Source of the DNA: Halocatena salina
GTDB taxonomy: Archaea; Halobacteriota; Halobacteria; Halobacteriales; Haloarculaceae
Direction: 5' to 3'
Assembly: GCF_023115355.1 (NCBI RefSeq)
Contig: NZ_CP096019.1
Location: forward strand, 620,001-684,000
DNA length: 64,000 nucleotides
The notes under the pieces were generated by a model that saw only the letters and a program-made list of their open reading frames with translations, made no database searches and was not told the origin of the DNA. Positions 25,650 to 34,608 of this stretch are shown piece after piece. Each line of letters opens with the position of its first letter. The stretch's first letter is position 1. The translations under genes and the position numbers were made by a program.

Positions 25650-26264
25650 TCATTCCTTGGACGCATCCGAGGACGAACCATCCGACATCCCAACCGCGTT
25701 GCCGAGTTCGACGTCGTCGGGTTCATCAGAGCCACCGGCAGTTACCTCGCCGTCCTCGGTTTCGACGTACACGTCGTCGGCGTATCCCCCGACGGCGTTG
25801 GGCTGATCGAGGTTGCCATCGAGTTCCGCGAGCCGTTCGGGGGTTGTCGGTGCGTCCGGGAGATCGTCGGGACGGAACTCTCCGAGCGGTTCCTCGACGG
25901 TGATGTCGTGAGACTCGAAAAACGCCTCGTACCGGCGGTAATGCTCGTCGATCTCCGTGACGGGGATCTCCATCATCTCTACCCAGCCGTGGTTGTAGAA
26001 ATCGAAGTTGCCTTGGATATGAGTGATCTCCCGCGCCTCCGCCTCCGAATAGCCGGCTTTGAGCGCTGCCGTGTACGCGTCGATCGTCCCGTCAAACAGT
26101 CCGTTCAAATGCGCTTTCCGCTCGGTGCGGTGCTCCTCGTCGGCCTTCTTGAGGAAGATGTTGGTGTGGAGACGAACCAACCCAGCGTGGACGAGCGATC
26201 GAACCCCCGGAAGCGTCAGTGCCTGTTTCGTGGCCCAATGACGGGCGTTTTGCCTGATTTTCAT
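25650..26264 (-). CDS. DUF6149-like haloarchaeal protein
   Basis: This 204-residue soluble protein has a helical core (KIRQNARHWATKQALTLPG, NFDFYNHGWVEMMEIP) followed by a long acidic, glycine- and serine-rich tail from about residue 130. The core corresponds to the haloarchaeal family I recall as DUF6149; the number should be checked. The ATG at 26264 (MKIRQNARHW) fits the core better than 26288. It lies divergent from the FAD oxidoreductase at 26485, with AT-rich promoters between them. Function unknown. Confidence 0.7.
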   Translation of the reverse strand: MKIRQNARHWATKQALTLPGVRSLVHAGLVRLHTNIFLKKADEEHRTERKAHLNGLFDGTIDAYTAALKAGYSEAEAREITHIQGNFDFYNHGWVEMMEIPVTEIDEHYRRYEAFFESHDITVEEPLGEFRPDDLPDAPTTPERLAELDGNLDQPNAVGGYADDVYVETEDGEVTAGGSDEPDDVELGNAVGMSDGSSSDASKE

Positions 26265-26484
26265 TAATCGGTGGTAGGAGATACGCACACATCAATGTGA
26301 CCGAGACCGCTTTCAGGACCTACACGAAAAATAAAAATAAACTTATCCATACGGAATGTAGATTTATACCGCTCAAAAGTCAAGAGCGGACCGCATACCG
26401 GACGATCATCGGTTCGGGCTGATAATACATGGTGGATAAGCGAGATAGCAATTCACATTAAGCGCGGCTCCGTATCGGCTTCTC

Positions 26485-27747
26485 ATGGGCACGTCGCACG
26501 TAATTATTGGCGACGGCATCGCGGGAAGTTCAGCCGCGGAAACGATCCGAGAGGCTGATCCCGCTGCCGACATCACCGTACTCACCGAGGAAGGTGAGGC
26601 GCTTTACAACAGGATTCTCATCAAAGAGTTCGCAAAGGGAAAGATGCCCGAGGGACCCATCTCGATCCACCAGCCAGACTGGTACCGAGAGCGGGACATC
26701 GAACTTCGATTGAATACGATGGTGACGCGGGTCGACACCGACGAGCAGGTGATTCACACCCACGAAGAGGAGGCGATCGAATACGACACCCTGTTGGTGG
26801 CGACAGGAGGGACGCCCGCACAGCTCCCCGTCGAGAACAGCGACGCCGACGGCATCCACCACTTCTGGACGTTCGAGGACGCACGGGCGATCGAGGAACA
26901 CGCCGACAATGCCGACACAGGTGTGATCGTGGGGGCAGGGCTGCTCGGTATCGATCTCGCAGCCATCTGTGGCGCACAGGACGTTTCCGCCCACTACCTG
27001 ATGCGGGGCAACACGTGGTGGCGCTACGCGCTGAGCGAGGACGGTGCCGAAATCATGCACAATGCGATGCGCGAACAGGACGTCACGCCGGTGTTCGAGA
27101 GCGGCGTCGATCGTTTCGAGGTCGATGCGGACGGGCACGTGACAGGCGTCGTCGATCCCAACGGCGAGCGCTACGATGCCGATTTCGTCGGCGTCGCGAT
27201 CGGACTCGACTTCAACACGGAGTTCCTTCGAGGAAGCGGCATCGAGCTCACCGACAACGGTGCGATCGTCACCGACGAACAGATGCGGACGAACGTCGAG
27301 AACGTGTACGCGGCGGGCGATGTGACGTACTTTTACGATACCATCCTCGGCGAACAAGCCCAAAACGGAGCGTGGGGCAGCGCGAAAGAGCAGGGATCGA
27401 TCGCCGCCACGAACATGGTACGTGATACGGGAGAAGACGTCGAGGAAGCCACGTTCCACTGGGTTTCGTCGTACTCGATCACTCACTTTGACTTCCCGTT
27501 TCTCTCCTTTGGCCACCCGACTATCGGGGATGACTTCGTAGAGCGTAAATATTCGGAGACGGAGTGGCGACGCGTCGTGCTCAAAGACGGGCAAGTCATC
27601 GGAGGCGTACTCATTGGTGATCTCGCGCCACAAACCTCCCTCAAACGTCTCGCCCGCGAGGGGGTCGACGTGAGCGACCGGACGGACGCCCTCCTCGAAC
27701 AGACGATCGATGTCGAGAAATTCACCCCGCCGGAAGCCGAGCAGTAA
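26485..27747 (+). CDS. pyridine nucleotide-disulfide-type FAD oxidoreductase (NirB/rubredoxin reductase-like)
   Basis: The protein has 420 residues. The FAD motif IIGDGIAGSSAAETIREADP is at 7-26, the NAD(P) motif GVIVGAGLLGIDLAA near 147-161, and the FAD-closing NVYAAGDVTYF near 274. There is no redox-active CxxxxC pair, so it is not a disulfide reductase; the layout fits the NADH-binding half of nitrite reductases or rubredoxin/ferredoxin reductases. The partner electron carrier is not visible nearby. The C-terminal 100 residues (SITHFDFPFLSFGHPTIGDD) are extra relative to the minimal fold. Confidence 0.82.
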   Translation: MGTSHVIIGDGIAGSSAAETIREADPAADITVLTEEGEALYNRILIKEFAKGKMPEGPISIHQPDWYRERDIELRLNTMVTRVDTDEQVIHTHEEEAIEYDTLLVATGGTPAQLPVENSDADGIHHFWTFEDARAIEEHADNADTGVIVGAGLLGIDLAAICGAQDVSAHYLMRGNTWWRYALSEDGAEIMHNAMREQDVTPVFESGVDRFEVDADGHVTGVVDPNGERYDADFVGVAIGLDFNTEFLRGSGIELTDNGAIVTDEQMRTNVENVYAAGDVTYFYDTILGEQAQNGAWGSAKEQGSIAATNMVRDTGEDVEEATFHWVSSYSITHFDFPFLSFGHPTIGDDFVERKYSETEWRRVVLKDGQVIGGVLIGDLAPQTSLKRLAREGVDVSDRTDALLEQTIDVEKFTPPEAEQ

Positions 27748-27817
27748 TCCTGAACAGTTCGCCCGATCGTAGTGGAAGTTCCGAAGGTGTTTTGATCCAG
27801 ACGGCGTACCCAGCAGT

Positions 27818-28231
27818 ATGCAAAGCGGTGGGAGTAACGACATGACGCTGGCGTTCGAACTCGAAGCGCTCAAACGGCTATCGGAGCCGGATGTGGTGTT
27901 TACGGACGCCCGTCAGTGGACGTCGTACATCGGTGTCGTCTCCGAGAAACCGACGTACGTGGTGACGAACTTCACACGAAAAAAACGCATTCGACAGGAC
28001 TTTTTCTCCGGGCCTCGGGGTGAGCGGGAAAGCCTCGAAAACGTCAAAGAGCAGTTCGACACGGACCGCCACGTGTTCATCGGAGCGAGCGGCGAGGACG
28101 AAACTCTGGCCCAAGAGACGGACTGGGAGTATATCGACATCGAGGACGCGGCGGCGGCTGCCGACTGGACGCTCGGCTCCTCGGACACCCAATCGACCCG
28201 AAACGAACCTGAACGCGATGATTGGCCCTAA
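27818..28231 (+). CDS. DUF7124-like haloarchaeal protein
   Basis: The protein has 137 residues. Its conserved centre (VVFTDARQWTSYIGVVSEKP, VTNFTRKKRIRQDFFSGPRG, then LENVKEQFDTDRHVFIGA) resembles a haloarchaeal family that I recall as DUF7124. The basic FTRKKRIRQ stretch may bind nucleic acid, a guess. I give the ATG at 27818, which suits a TTTTGATC promoter block 30 bases upstream; the ATG at 27842 (MTLAFELEALKRL) is where family similarity begins. Function unknown. Confidence 0.65.
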   Translation: MQSGGSNDMTLAFELEALKRLSEPDVVFTDARQWTSYIGVVSEKPTYVVTNFTRKKRIRQDFFSGPRGERESLENVKEQFDTDRHVFIGASGEDETLAQETDWEYIDIEDAAAAADWTLGSSDTQSTRNEPERDDWP

Positions 28232-28275
28232 CCCACCGATACTGTAACAGTCCCCCTGATCGAATAGCCCAAGAG

Positions 28276-29142
28276 ATGTCACTACGCATTAGAGATTCGT
28301 TGCGTAACGGCTTCGATCGAGCTACAAACCGCAACGCTGGACACCTGTTCGTGGTGTTTTTCTTCGTCACACTGATGTCGACGATCGTCACGAACTCGGC
28401 GGTGACCATGGTGTCCAACCGACTGCGTGAGCTGTTTCGGGAGATGTCCGCAGAGCCGCTTCCGTCCGAGGCGATGGTTGCCCCCTCACCACCGATCGCG
28501 ATCCCAATGTCACTCGAACTCACGCTCGTTCTCGTGGGGATACTGTGGATCGCTGGCGAGACAGCCCGAGTGATCTCCGATCGAACGTTTATCAGCGAAG
28601 AGACGGAACAACTCTACGAACCGACCCGGTGGATCGGATGGGCGACGCTGTCGAGCTTCGCATACGTCGTTATCTTCAATTTTCTGCTATTATTGTATGT
28701 ATTTTCGATCAGCTTTCTCGGAGTGCTCGCTCCAGTGCTCGGTCTGTTCTGGACGCTGGTCGGTGGCATCGTGATGATCGTCGTTAGCCTCCTTCTGTTC
28801 TTCACCCGTCAGGAGATCGCAACGAGAGACGTCGGACCCATCGAGGCGATGACCGGAAGTTGGTCCCTGGTGCGCACCAACGAGATCGAACTGTTCGGAC
28901 TGGGTGTGATACTGACTCTCATCGACATCGCTCATCAGATCGTATCGTTCTCGATCGGTTCGGTCAGCCAACGCCTCATGATCGTTGTTTCGCCTCTCCT
29001 CAGTGCCGCAGTGTTGGTATTTTTCAGTGCCGTCGTCGCACAAGCGTACCGCCAACTCCGTTCGGAAGCGAGACGCGACAAATCTGAGACAACAGAGTGG
29101 CCTTTGGATCCGAACGACGAGTGGAACGATCCACCGCTGTAG
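28276..29142 (+). CDS. multi-pass membrane protein, DUF7847-like
   Basis: The protein has 288 residues with about six membrane helices (LFVVFFFVTLMSTIVTNSA, LELTLVLVGILWIAGETA, a double helix around 125-175, then two more) and an amphipathic GPIEAMTGSWSLVR segment before the last pair. This organisation, with a repeated helix pair plus a short helical motif, is like the haloarchaeal membrane proteins recalled as DUF7847 and glycerophosphodiester phosphodiesterase membrane domains. The start at 28276 removes an upstream extension overlapping the previous gene. Function unknown. Confidence 0.65.
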   Translation: MSLRIRDSLRNGFDRATNRNAGHLFVVFFFVTLMSTIVTNSAVTMVSNRLRELFREMSAEPLPSEAMVAPSPPIAIPMSLELTLVLVGILWIAGETARVISDRTFISEETEQLYEPTRWIGWATLSSFAYVVIFNFLLLLYVFSISFLGVLAPVLGLFWTLVGGIVMIVVSLLLFFTRQEIATRDVGPIEAMTGSWSLVRTNEIELFGLGVILTLIDIAHQIVSFSIGSVSQRLMIVVSPLLSAAVLVFFSAVVAQAYRQLRSEARRDKSETTEWPLDPNDEWNDPPL

Positions 29143-29185
29143 TGCATGACAACCGTTTTCACCTCACCTTTCGTATGGAATCGAT

Positions 29186-29389
29186 ATGGCACACCAGCCC
29201 GACGGTGACCTGAACGTCGAGGTAGAGGTAGAGGTCGAAGTCGAAGAGAACGAGCTCGAAATCGAAGTGGGCGATACACACACCGCAGAAGCTGAGCTAG
29301 AGGTCGACGGTCTCGAAATCGAGGTTGAGGTCGAGATCGAACGGGACGAAGCGGTGGATGAGAAAGAGGACGACGAGTCCGAGGACTGA
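29186..29389 (+). CDS. low-complexity acidic protein with Glu-Val alternation
   Basis: This 67-residue protein is built mainly of alternating acidic and aliphatic residues (VEVEVEVEVEENELEIEV, then GLEIEVEVEIERDEA) and ends in a DE-rich tail. The pattern predicts edge-exposed amphipathic beta strands with one strongly negative face. The DNA shows GAGGTA/GAGGTC hexamer repetition, so slippage may vary its length. An ATG follows a CACCTTTCGTATGG context without a strong TATA. It could be a real small protein or a chance open frame in repetitive DNA; its placement inside a forward-running gene series favours the former. Confidence 0.5.
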   Translation: MAHQPDGDLNVEVEVEVEVEENELEIEVGDTHTAEAELEVDGLEIEVEVEIERDEAVDEKEDDESED

Positions 29390-29427
29390 GGCGCGGTTCT
29401 TAACCGTTCGCCGACGGTACCGTTCGT

Positions 29428-29958
29428 ATGGCAGAGCCCCGCGTCCCTGGGGGAGAAGCGTCCGAACTCTCGTTACCGTGTGGTGAGTCGATCGATTACC
29501 ACGATCTCGATATGGGTCTCCGAGAGATCGCTTGTGGGTGTGGTGAGACCCACGCGGTCGTGTTGGATATCCATCCCCTGAGTCGGTTCGTTCCCGAAGA
29601 TCTCGTCGCGGTTCTGGATGATGCCATCGAAACGACCGACGGAACTCCGTTTGGAACGATGCACGTTATGGGGATGGTCATGGAGGAGTTCCCCGATCGG
29701 GTGACCAGCGCAGACGCGAGCGACGACGGCACCGTCGGGTTCACACGGGTGTGGCTGACCGACGACGACGCCCGGCGGCTCCATGAGGTCGTCGTCGAAC
29801 TCGTCGTCGAACTCATGGAGCACGCCATCAGTCACACTGACGACGACGCCGCGACCGCCGAGTTCGAATCCCAGATGCTCGAATTCGACGTTACCGCTTT
29901 CGTTGATGAGTACCGAACCCACCGGGAGTTCGAGGACGAACACGACACTCCCGCTTGA
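29428..29958 (+). CDS. DUF5815-like haloarchaeal protein
   Basis: The protein has 176 residues. A pair of cysteine sites, Cys17 (LPCGESIDYHD) and Cys36/Cys38 (IACGCGETHAVV), could bind a metal. The rest is acidic and helical, including RRLHEVVVELVVELMEHAIS and FESQMLEFDVTAFVDEY. It agrees with a widely conserved haloarchaeal family I recall as DUF5815. Function unknown. Confidence 0.72.
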   Translation: MAEPRVPGGEASELSLPCGESIDYHDLDMGLREIACGCGETHAVVLDIHPLSRFVPEDLVAVLDDAIETTDGTPFGTMHVMGMVMEEFPDRVTSADASDDGTVGFTRVWLTDDDARRLHEVVVELVVELMEHAISHTDDDAATAEFESQMLEFDVTAFVDEYRTHREFEDEHDTPA

Positions 29959-30039
29959 TACCCGGGAGCGTATTCGACGATACGACACGTCAAACGAGGG
30001 GGTACTGTCTTTATAGTACTCGCAACAGTGTGTATCCGT

Positions 30040-30261
30040 ATGTCCGTCCACCGGGGTGAGTTCGAACGGATTCGAGATGTGATTGGGTCGGTCGAGCCTG
30101 ACGAGCCGCTAACTGCGCGGGAAATCCTCGATCTGCTCGAAGAACACGGTGAGGCGTTTGACAGCACCCACCAGATCGCCACGATCCTCGGACGATACGC
30201 CGATTCGGAGGTCGAAGTCATCCACGAGCATCCCTACCGATATCGGATTCATTCCACCTGA
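30040..30261 (+). CDS. small winged-helix-like protein
   Basis: The protein has 73 residues. Helices FERIRDVIGSV, LTAREILDLLEEHG and THQIATILGRYA, followed by a two-strand wing (VEVIHEHPYRYRI), give a minimal winged helix. Such stand-alone domains in haloarchaea are presumed DNA-binding. I prefer the ATG at 30040 (MSVHRGEFERIRD) to the GTG at 30028. Confidence 0.65.
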   Translation: MSVHRGEFERIRDVIGSVEPDEPLTAREILDLLEEHGEAFDSTHQIATILGRYADSEVEVIHEHPYRYRIHST

Positions 30262-30435
30262 GCACACTACAGTGCGTTCTACGGGGTCATCACCGCCGCT
30301 GTTTCTCACCTTGCTTCTCGGATTCGATGTCTCTGGGATGATGCTGCGGTGCCGTTTCCGAAATTCGTAACCGATTTCCGTCATTCGTAGAATTTCGCCG
30401 AACTTATTACGATGTGCGAATGGTATCAGGTAATG

Positions 30436-33400
30436 AGTGACCAGCGGACGATTCTGCTTATCGGAAGCGGTCCGATTCAGATCGGACAGGCAGCTGAATT
30501 CGATTACTCCGGTGCACAGGCGTGTCGCGCGCTCCAAGAGGAAGGGGCGCGGGTCGTGCTCGTCAACTCCAATCCCGCGACGATCATGACCGATCCGGAG
30601 ATGGCTGACAAGGTGTACATCGAACCGATCACGACCGAAGCGATCGCCGAGGTCATCCGCAAGGAGACCCCCGACGGCGTCATCGCCGGGCTAGGTGGAC
30701 AGACGGGGTTGAACGTCACGGCCGAACTCGCAGAGCAGGGTGTTCTCGAAGAGTACGACGTGGAGATCATGGGAACGCCGCTAGACACCATTTACGCGAC
30801 CGAGGACCGGGATCTGTTCCGCGAGCGGATGAAATCGATCGACCAGCCGGTGTGTCGGTCGGAGACGGTCACGGCGATGGATGAAGTCGAAGACGCCGTC
30901 GAGGCCGTCGGTGGGCTGCCGGTAATCATGCGGACGGCGTACACGCTCGGTGGCAGCGGGAGCGGCGTCGTCGAGGAGATGGACGAACTGAAAGAGCGCG
31001 TCCGAAAGGGGTTCCAGCTGTCGCGCAACCACGAGGTACAGATCACCGAATCGATCGCTGGCTGGGTCGAGTTGGAGTATGAGGTGATGCGCGACGAGTC
31101 GGATTCGTGCATCATCATCTGTAACATGGAGAACATCGATCCAATGGGGATCCACACCGGCGAGTCGACCGTCGTCACGCCGAGTCAGGTGATTCCTGAC
31201 GACGGTCACCAAGTGATGCGGACGGCAGCGCTCGACGTGATCCGCGATCTCGGGATTCAAGGCGGCTGTAACATTCAGTTCGCGTGGCGCGACGACGGCA
31301 CCCCGGGCGGGGAGTACCGCGTGGTGGAAGTCAATCCGCGCGTCTCACGGTCTTCGGCGCTGGCCTCTAAGGCGACCGGCTACCCGATCGCCCGGGTCAC
31401 CGCGAAAGTCGCGCTCGGAAAGCGCTTGCACGAGATCGAAAACGAGATCACGGGCGAGACGACTGCGGCGTTCGAGCCAGCGATCGATTATGTGGTGACG
31501 AAAGTTCCCCGGTGGCCCAAAGACAAGTTCGAGGACGTCGATTTCACGCTCACGACAGCGATGAAATCGACGGGCGAAGCGATGGCGATCGGACGGACCT
31601 TCGAGGAGAGCCTACTCAAGGCGCTTCGATCGAGCGAATACGAACCAAGCGTCGACTGGGCGACGGTCGACGACGACACACTCGAATCGGCGTATCTCGA
31701 AACGCCTACCCCTGACCGTCCGTACGCGATGTTCGAGGCGTTCGATCGGGGGTACAGCGTCGAGGAAATAGTGGCACTGACAGGGATCGAACGCTGGTAC
31801 GTCGAGCGCTTCGGTCGGATCGCAGAGGCCGCCAGCGCGGCACAGAACGGTGAGTTCGAGCCGGCTGCCGAAGCCGGCTTTACGAACCGACAGGTCGCAG
31901 CACTCACCGAGACGTCGGCAACCACGGCCGACGTATCCGAATACGGATCCGGCACGGCGGCAACGCCGGAGCGGGTCGACGCAGTCGAACAGGCAACTGT
32001 CGACCGGCAGTTCAAGCAGGTCGACACCTGTGCAGGCGAGTTCGCCGCCTCCACACCATACTACTACTCCGCACGCGACCCCGTGAATTACGTCGAGAGC
32101 GACCACACCGAAGTGCAGGTCGACCGGGACGTCGACAGCGTCGTGGTCGTCGGCGGCGGGCCGATCCGCATCGGGCAAGGCGTGGAGTTCGACTACTGTT
32201 CGGTGCACGCAGTTCAAGCGTTGGAGGAACTCGGAATCGACGTCCACGTGGTGAACAACAATCCCGAGACGGTGAGTACGGATTACGATACGTCTGACGG
32301 GCTATTTTTCGAGCCGATCACCGCCGAGGAGGTCGCTGATGTCGTCGAAGAGACCGGTGCTGACGGGGTGATGGTGCAGTTCGGTGGCCAGACGTCGGTC
32401 AATATCGGCAATCCACTCGAAGACGAACTCGACCGCCGGGAACTGGACTGTACGATCCTCGGTACGTCCGTCGATGCGATGGATCTCGCCGAAGACCGGG
32501 ATCGGTTCAACGCGCTGATGGAGTCACTCGACATCTCCCAGCCCGAAGGCGGCGCGGCGCGAAGCGAAGACGAGGCGCTCACGCTTGCCCACGACATCGG
32601 CTACCCGGTGCTCGTGCGTCCGTCGTACGTGCTCGGTGGTCGGGCGATGCGGGTCGTGTACGACGACGAAGAGTTGCAAACGTACATCGAGGAGGCCGTT
32701 CGTGTCAGTCCGGAAAAGCCGATCCTCATCGATCGCTTCCTCGAAGACGCCGTAGAGCTGGACGTCGATGCGGTGTCCGACGGTGAGAACGTGCTCATCG
32801 GGGGCATCATGGAGCACGTCGAAAGCGCAGGCGTTCACTCCGGTGATTCGGCGTGTATGATCCCGCCACGATCGCTCGGGCGGGACGTCAACCGTCGCGT
32901 ACGTGAGGTCGTTGAGGACATCGCTCGTGAACTCTCGACAGTCGGACTGTTGAACGTCCAGCTTGCCGTCCAAGACGGCGAGGTGTACGTCCTCGAAGCC
33001 AATCCCCGTGCTTCGCGGACGGTGCCCTTCGTCTCGAAAGCGACCGGCGTACCGATCGCAAAGCTTGCCGCGAAAGTGATGGCCGACCGATCGTTGTCCG
33101 ATCTCGACGTGACCGAACAGGTGCCAGTACACACCAGCGTCAAGGAAGTCGTGCTTCCGTTCGACCGGCTCCCGGGCAGCGATCCACGTCTCGGTCCGGA
33201 GATGAAATCCACTGGCGAGATTATGGGTACCGCCCAGTCGTTCGGAAAAGCCTACGACAAGGCCCAAGACGCCACTGACAAACCGATCCCGACGGAGGGA
33301 ACGGCCGTCGTGGACCTCCCTGTCGAGGGGTTCGAGGAGTACTTCGACATCGTGGCGTTCGAGGACACCGAGACGTTCGAGGAGGCCATCCGAGACGGAG

Positions 33401-33600
33401 AGATCGATCTCATCGTTTCGCGCAACCGCGATCCTCTCGAAGTCGCCGTCGAGGAGTCGGTGACGTACTTCTCGACCGTCCCGAGCGCGGAGGCCGCCCT
33501 TGAAGCCATCCACGCTACGGAGGATGACCTTGACGTGATGGCTGTCGAGGAACGCCCCACTAGAGCGGAGTACTGGGGCCAACCCAAAGACGACGAGTAA
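30436..33600 (+). CDS. carB: carbamoyl-phosphate synthase, large subunit
   Basis: The protein has 1054 residues, the normal length. It has two homologous halves, each with an ATP-grasp domain; the repeated openings are TILLIGSGPIQIGQAAEFDY near residue 6 and VVVVGGGPIRIGQGVEFDY near 570. Conserved ATP-grasp elements NPRVSRSSALASKATGYPIA and NPRASRTVPFVSKATGVPIA confirm it. A C-terminal allosteric MGS-like domain follows. It makes carbamoyl phosphate for arginine and pyrimidine synthesis from bicarbonate, ATP and ammonia supplied by CarA, which is not in this window. The ATG at 30436 is preferred to 30412 because MSDQRTILLIGSG is the usual beginning. Confidence 0.95.
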   Translation, partial: SDQRTILLIGSGPIQIGQAAEFDYSGAQACRALQEEGARVVLVNSNPATIMTDPEMADKVYIEPITTEAIAEVIRKETPDGVIAGLGGQTGLNVTAELAEQGVLEEYDVEIMGTPLDTIYATEDRDLFRERMKSIDQPVCRSETVTAMDEVEDAVEAVGGLPVIMRTAYTLGGSGSGVVEEMDELKERVRKGFQLSRNHEVQITESIAGWVELEYEVMRDESDSCIIICNMENIDPMGIHTGESTVVTPSQVIPDDGHQVMRTAALDVIRDLGIQGGCNIQFAWRDDGTPGGEYRVVEVNPRVSRSSALASKATGYPIARVTAKVALGKRLHEIENEITGETTAAFEPAIDYVVTKVPRWPKDKFEDVDFTLTTAMKSTGEAMAIGRTFEESLLKALRSSEYEPSVDWATVDDDTLESAYLETPTPDRPYAMFEAFDRGYSVEEIVALTGIERWYVERFGRIAEAASAAQNGEFEPAAEAGFTNRQVAALTETSATTADVSEYGSGTAATPERVDAVEQATVDRQFKQVDTCAGEFAASTPYYYSARDPVNYVESDHTEVQVDRDVDSVVVVGGGPIRIGQGVEFDYCSVHAVQALEELGIDVHVVNNNPETVSTDYDTSDGLFFEPITAEEVADVVEETGADGVMVQFGGQTSVNIGNPLEDELDRRELDCTILGTSVDAMDLAEDRDRFNALMESLDISQPEGGAARSEDEALTLAHDIGYPVLVRPSYVLGGRAMRVVYDDEELQTYIEEAVRVSPEKPILIDRFLEDAVELDVDAVSDGENVLIGGIMEHVESAGVHSGDSACMIPPRSLGRDVNRRVREVVEDIARELSTVGLLNVQLAVQDGEVYVLEANPRASRTVPFVSKATGVPIAKLAAKVMADRSLSDLDVTEQVPVHTSVKEVVLPFDRLPGSDPRLGPEMKSTGEIMGTAQSFGKAYDKAQDATDKPIPTEGTAVVDLPVEGFEEYFDIVAFEDTETFEEAIRDGEIDLIVSRNRDPLEVAVEESVTYFSTVPSAEAALEAIHATEDDLDVMAVEERPTRAEYWGQPKDDE

Positions 33601-33676
33601 GGAACCCGAGCAGCGAGGCTCGTCGAAACGGTCGTCACAACGATAGAGACATTACTCGCTAATCTCATGGAAAGAT

Positions 33677-33952
33677 ATGGCTGCTGTGACCCTCTCGGAA
33701 GCCAACGCATACGGTTTCAGACTGATCCGTTCGCTGTTGTTCACCGTTCTTGGCGGGGGGAGCATGATCGCCCTCGGATCGCTATGGATCTCCCTCGGAA
33801 CGATGGGATCGACGAGCGTCCTCCTGATCGGAGTGATCGCTTTACTTCTGGGAACGATAGTGATACTCACGGGAGTGGCAGGTCTCTGTTATAAGATCAT
33901 CGCCGACGGCGTCAAACGGGGCATCGAACGCGCGAACGGAGCGGATGAATGA
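33677..33952 (+). CDS. small two-helix membrane protein
   Basis: This 91-residue protein has two hydrophobic helices (about 18-44 and 49-73) and an amphipathic charged C-terminus (IIADGVKRGIERANGADE). No family is recognised. It begins 76 nt after carB and could share its transcript. Confidence 0.55.
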   Translation: MAAVTLSEANAYGFRLIRSLLFTVLGGGSMIALGSLWISLGTMGSTSVLLIGVIALLLGTIVILTGVAGLCYKIIADGVKRGIERANGADE

Positions 33953-33988
33953 CTTTCACGATCCCCATCCAACGAGTTCACCGATAGT

Positions 33989-34258
33989 CTACTCGTAGGT
34001 GTCGAGATACTGCTGTCCGCGATCCGTCAGGTGATAACGGGTGTCGCGTTTGCGTAAGAACCCGTGTTCACACAGCGTTTCGCACCGCTGTTCGGCAAAC
34101 GAGACGTGAAGTCCGAGCATCCCGGCCGCCTCGGGACACAGCCCCGGACCGTGCTTGCCGAAGTAGGCGAGCAACCGATCGTCGACCGATAGCATCCAAT
34201 CGAGCGATTCCACACTGTTCGATTCCGATCGTTTCGAGTTCGCACTCACATGTGTCAC
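33989..34258 (-). CDS. winged-helix protein, PhiH1-repressor-like
   Basis: The protein has 89 residues. The sequence SLDWMLSVDDRLLAYFGKHG followed by a recognition region and YHLTDRGQQYLDTYE matches the small winged-helix proteins of haloarchaea related to the phage PhiH1 repressor. It is presumably a transcription regulator; its target is unknown. It is convergent with the small membrane protein. Confidence 0.72.
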   Translation of the reverse strand: MTHVSANSKRSESNSVESLDWMLSVDDRLLAYFGKHGPGLCPEAAGMLGLHVSFAEQRCETLCEHGFLRKRDTRYHLTDRGQQYLDTYE

Positions 34259-34608
34259 CGTACTACGTGGCTGATAGTCGTTTGGTACTAACTACCATAT
34301 CATTAGACACCATTCGTGATAAATATTGCGACCCGAGAACTAGAATTCCCACGATTATCCATTACCATCGTTAAATCCTCATCAATAAAACGCAAATAAT
34401 GTTTAATCGAGGTCCATGATAGAAGATCGTTTAGTTTTTCGAGTCGTGTTCCGACTCTCTTAGCTCGGCCGGGACTGACGACTGGACGAACGCAGGTCAC
34501 CGTTTGTTCCGGTCCAGAAGATGACACGTAACTCGGGGTGGCTGAGATGGAGCGAGCTACACGGTGGGAGTCTCGTCCATCGCGCTTTCGAACCGCGAGG
34601 TGGCCCCA
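34259..34608. other. 350-bp intergenic stretch
   Basis: AT-rich DNA lies between the PhiH1-like gene and the aminotransferase, both leftward. A reverse-strand frame at 34303-34527 contains LEKLNDLLSWTSIKHYLRFI, faintly like the C-terminal box of tyrosine recombinases, but no catalytic Arg-His-Arg-Tyr set is present. I see no confident gene or repeat. Confidence 0.4.

Noticed and set aside
31612-33582. Long reverse open frames (211 and 352 codons) inside carB
   Set aside because: They lie entirely opposite carB, and their translations have no motif and a composition unlike the acidic proteins of this window.
34303-34527. Possible tyrosine-recombinase fragment (LNDLLSWTSIKHYLRF)
   Set aside because: The resemblance is limited to one short helix pair; the catalytic Arg, His and Tyr are not found and no attachment-site repeats flank it.
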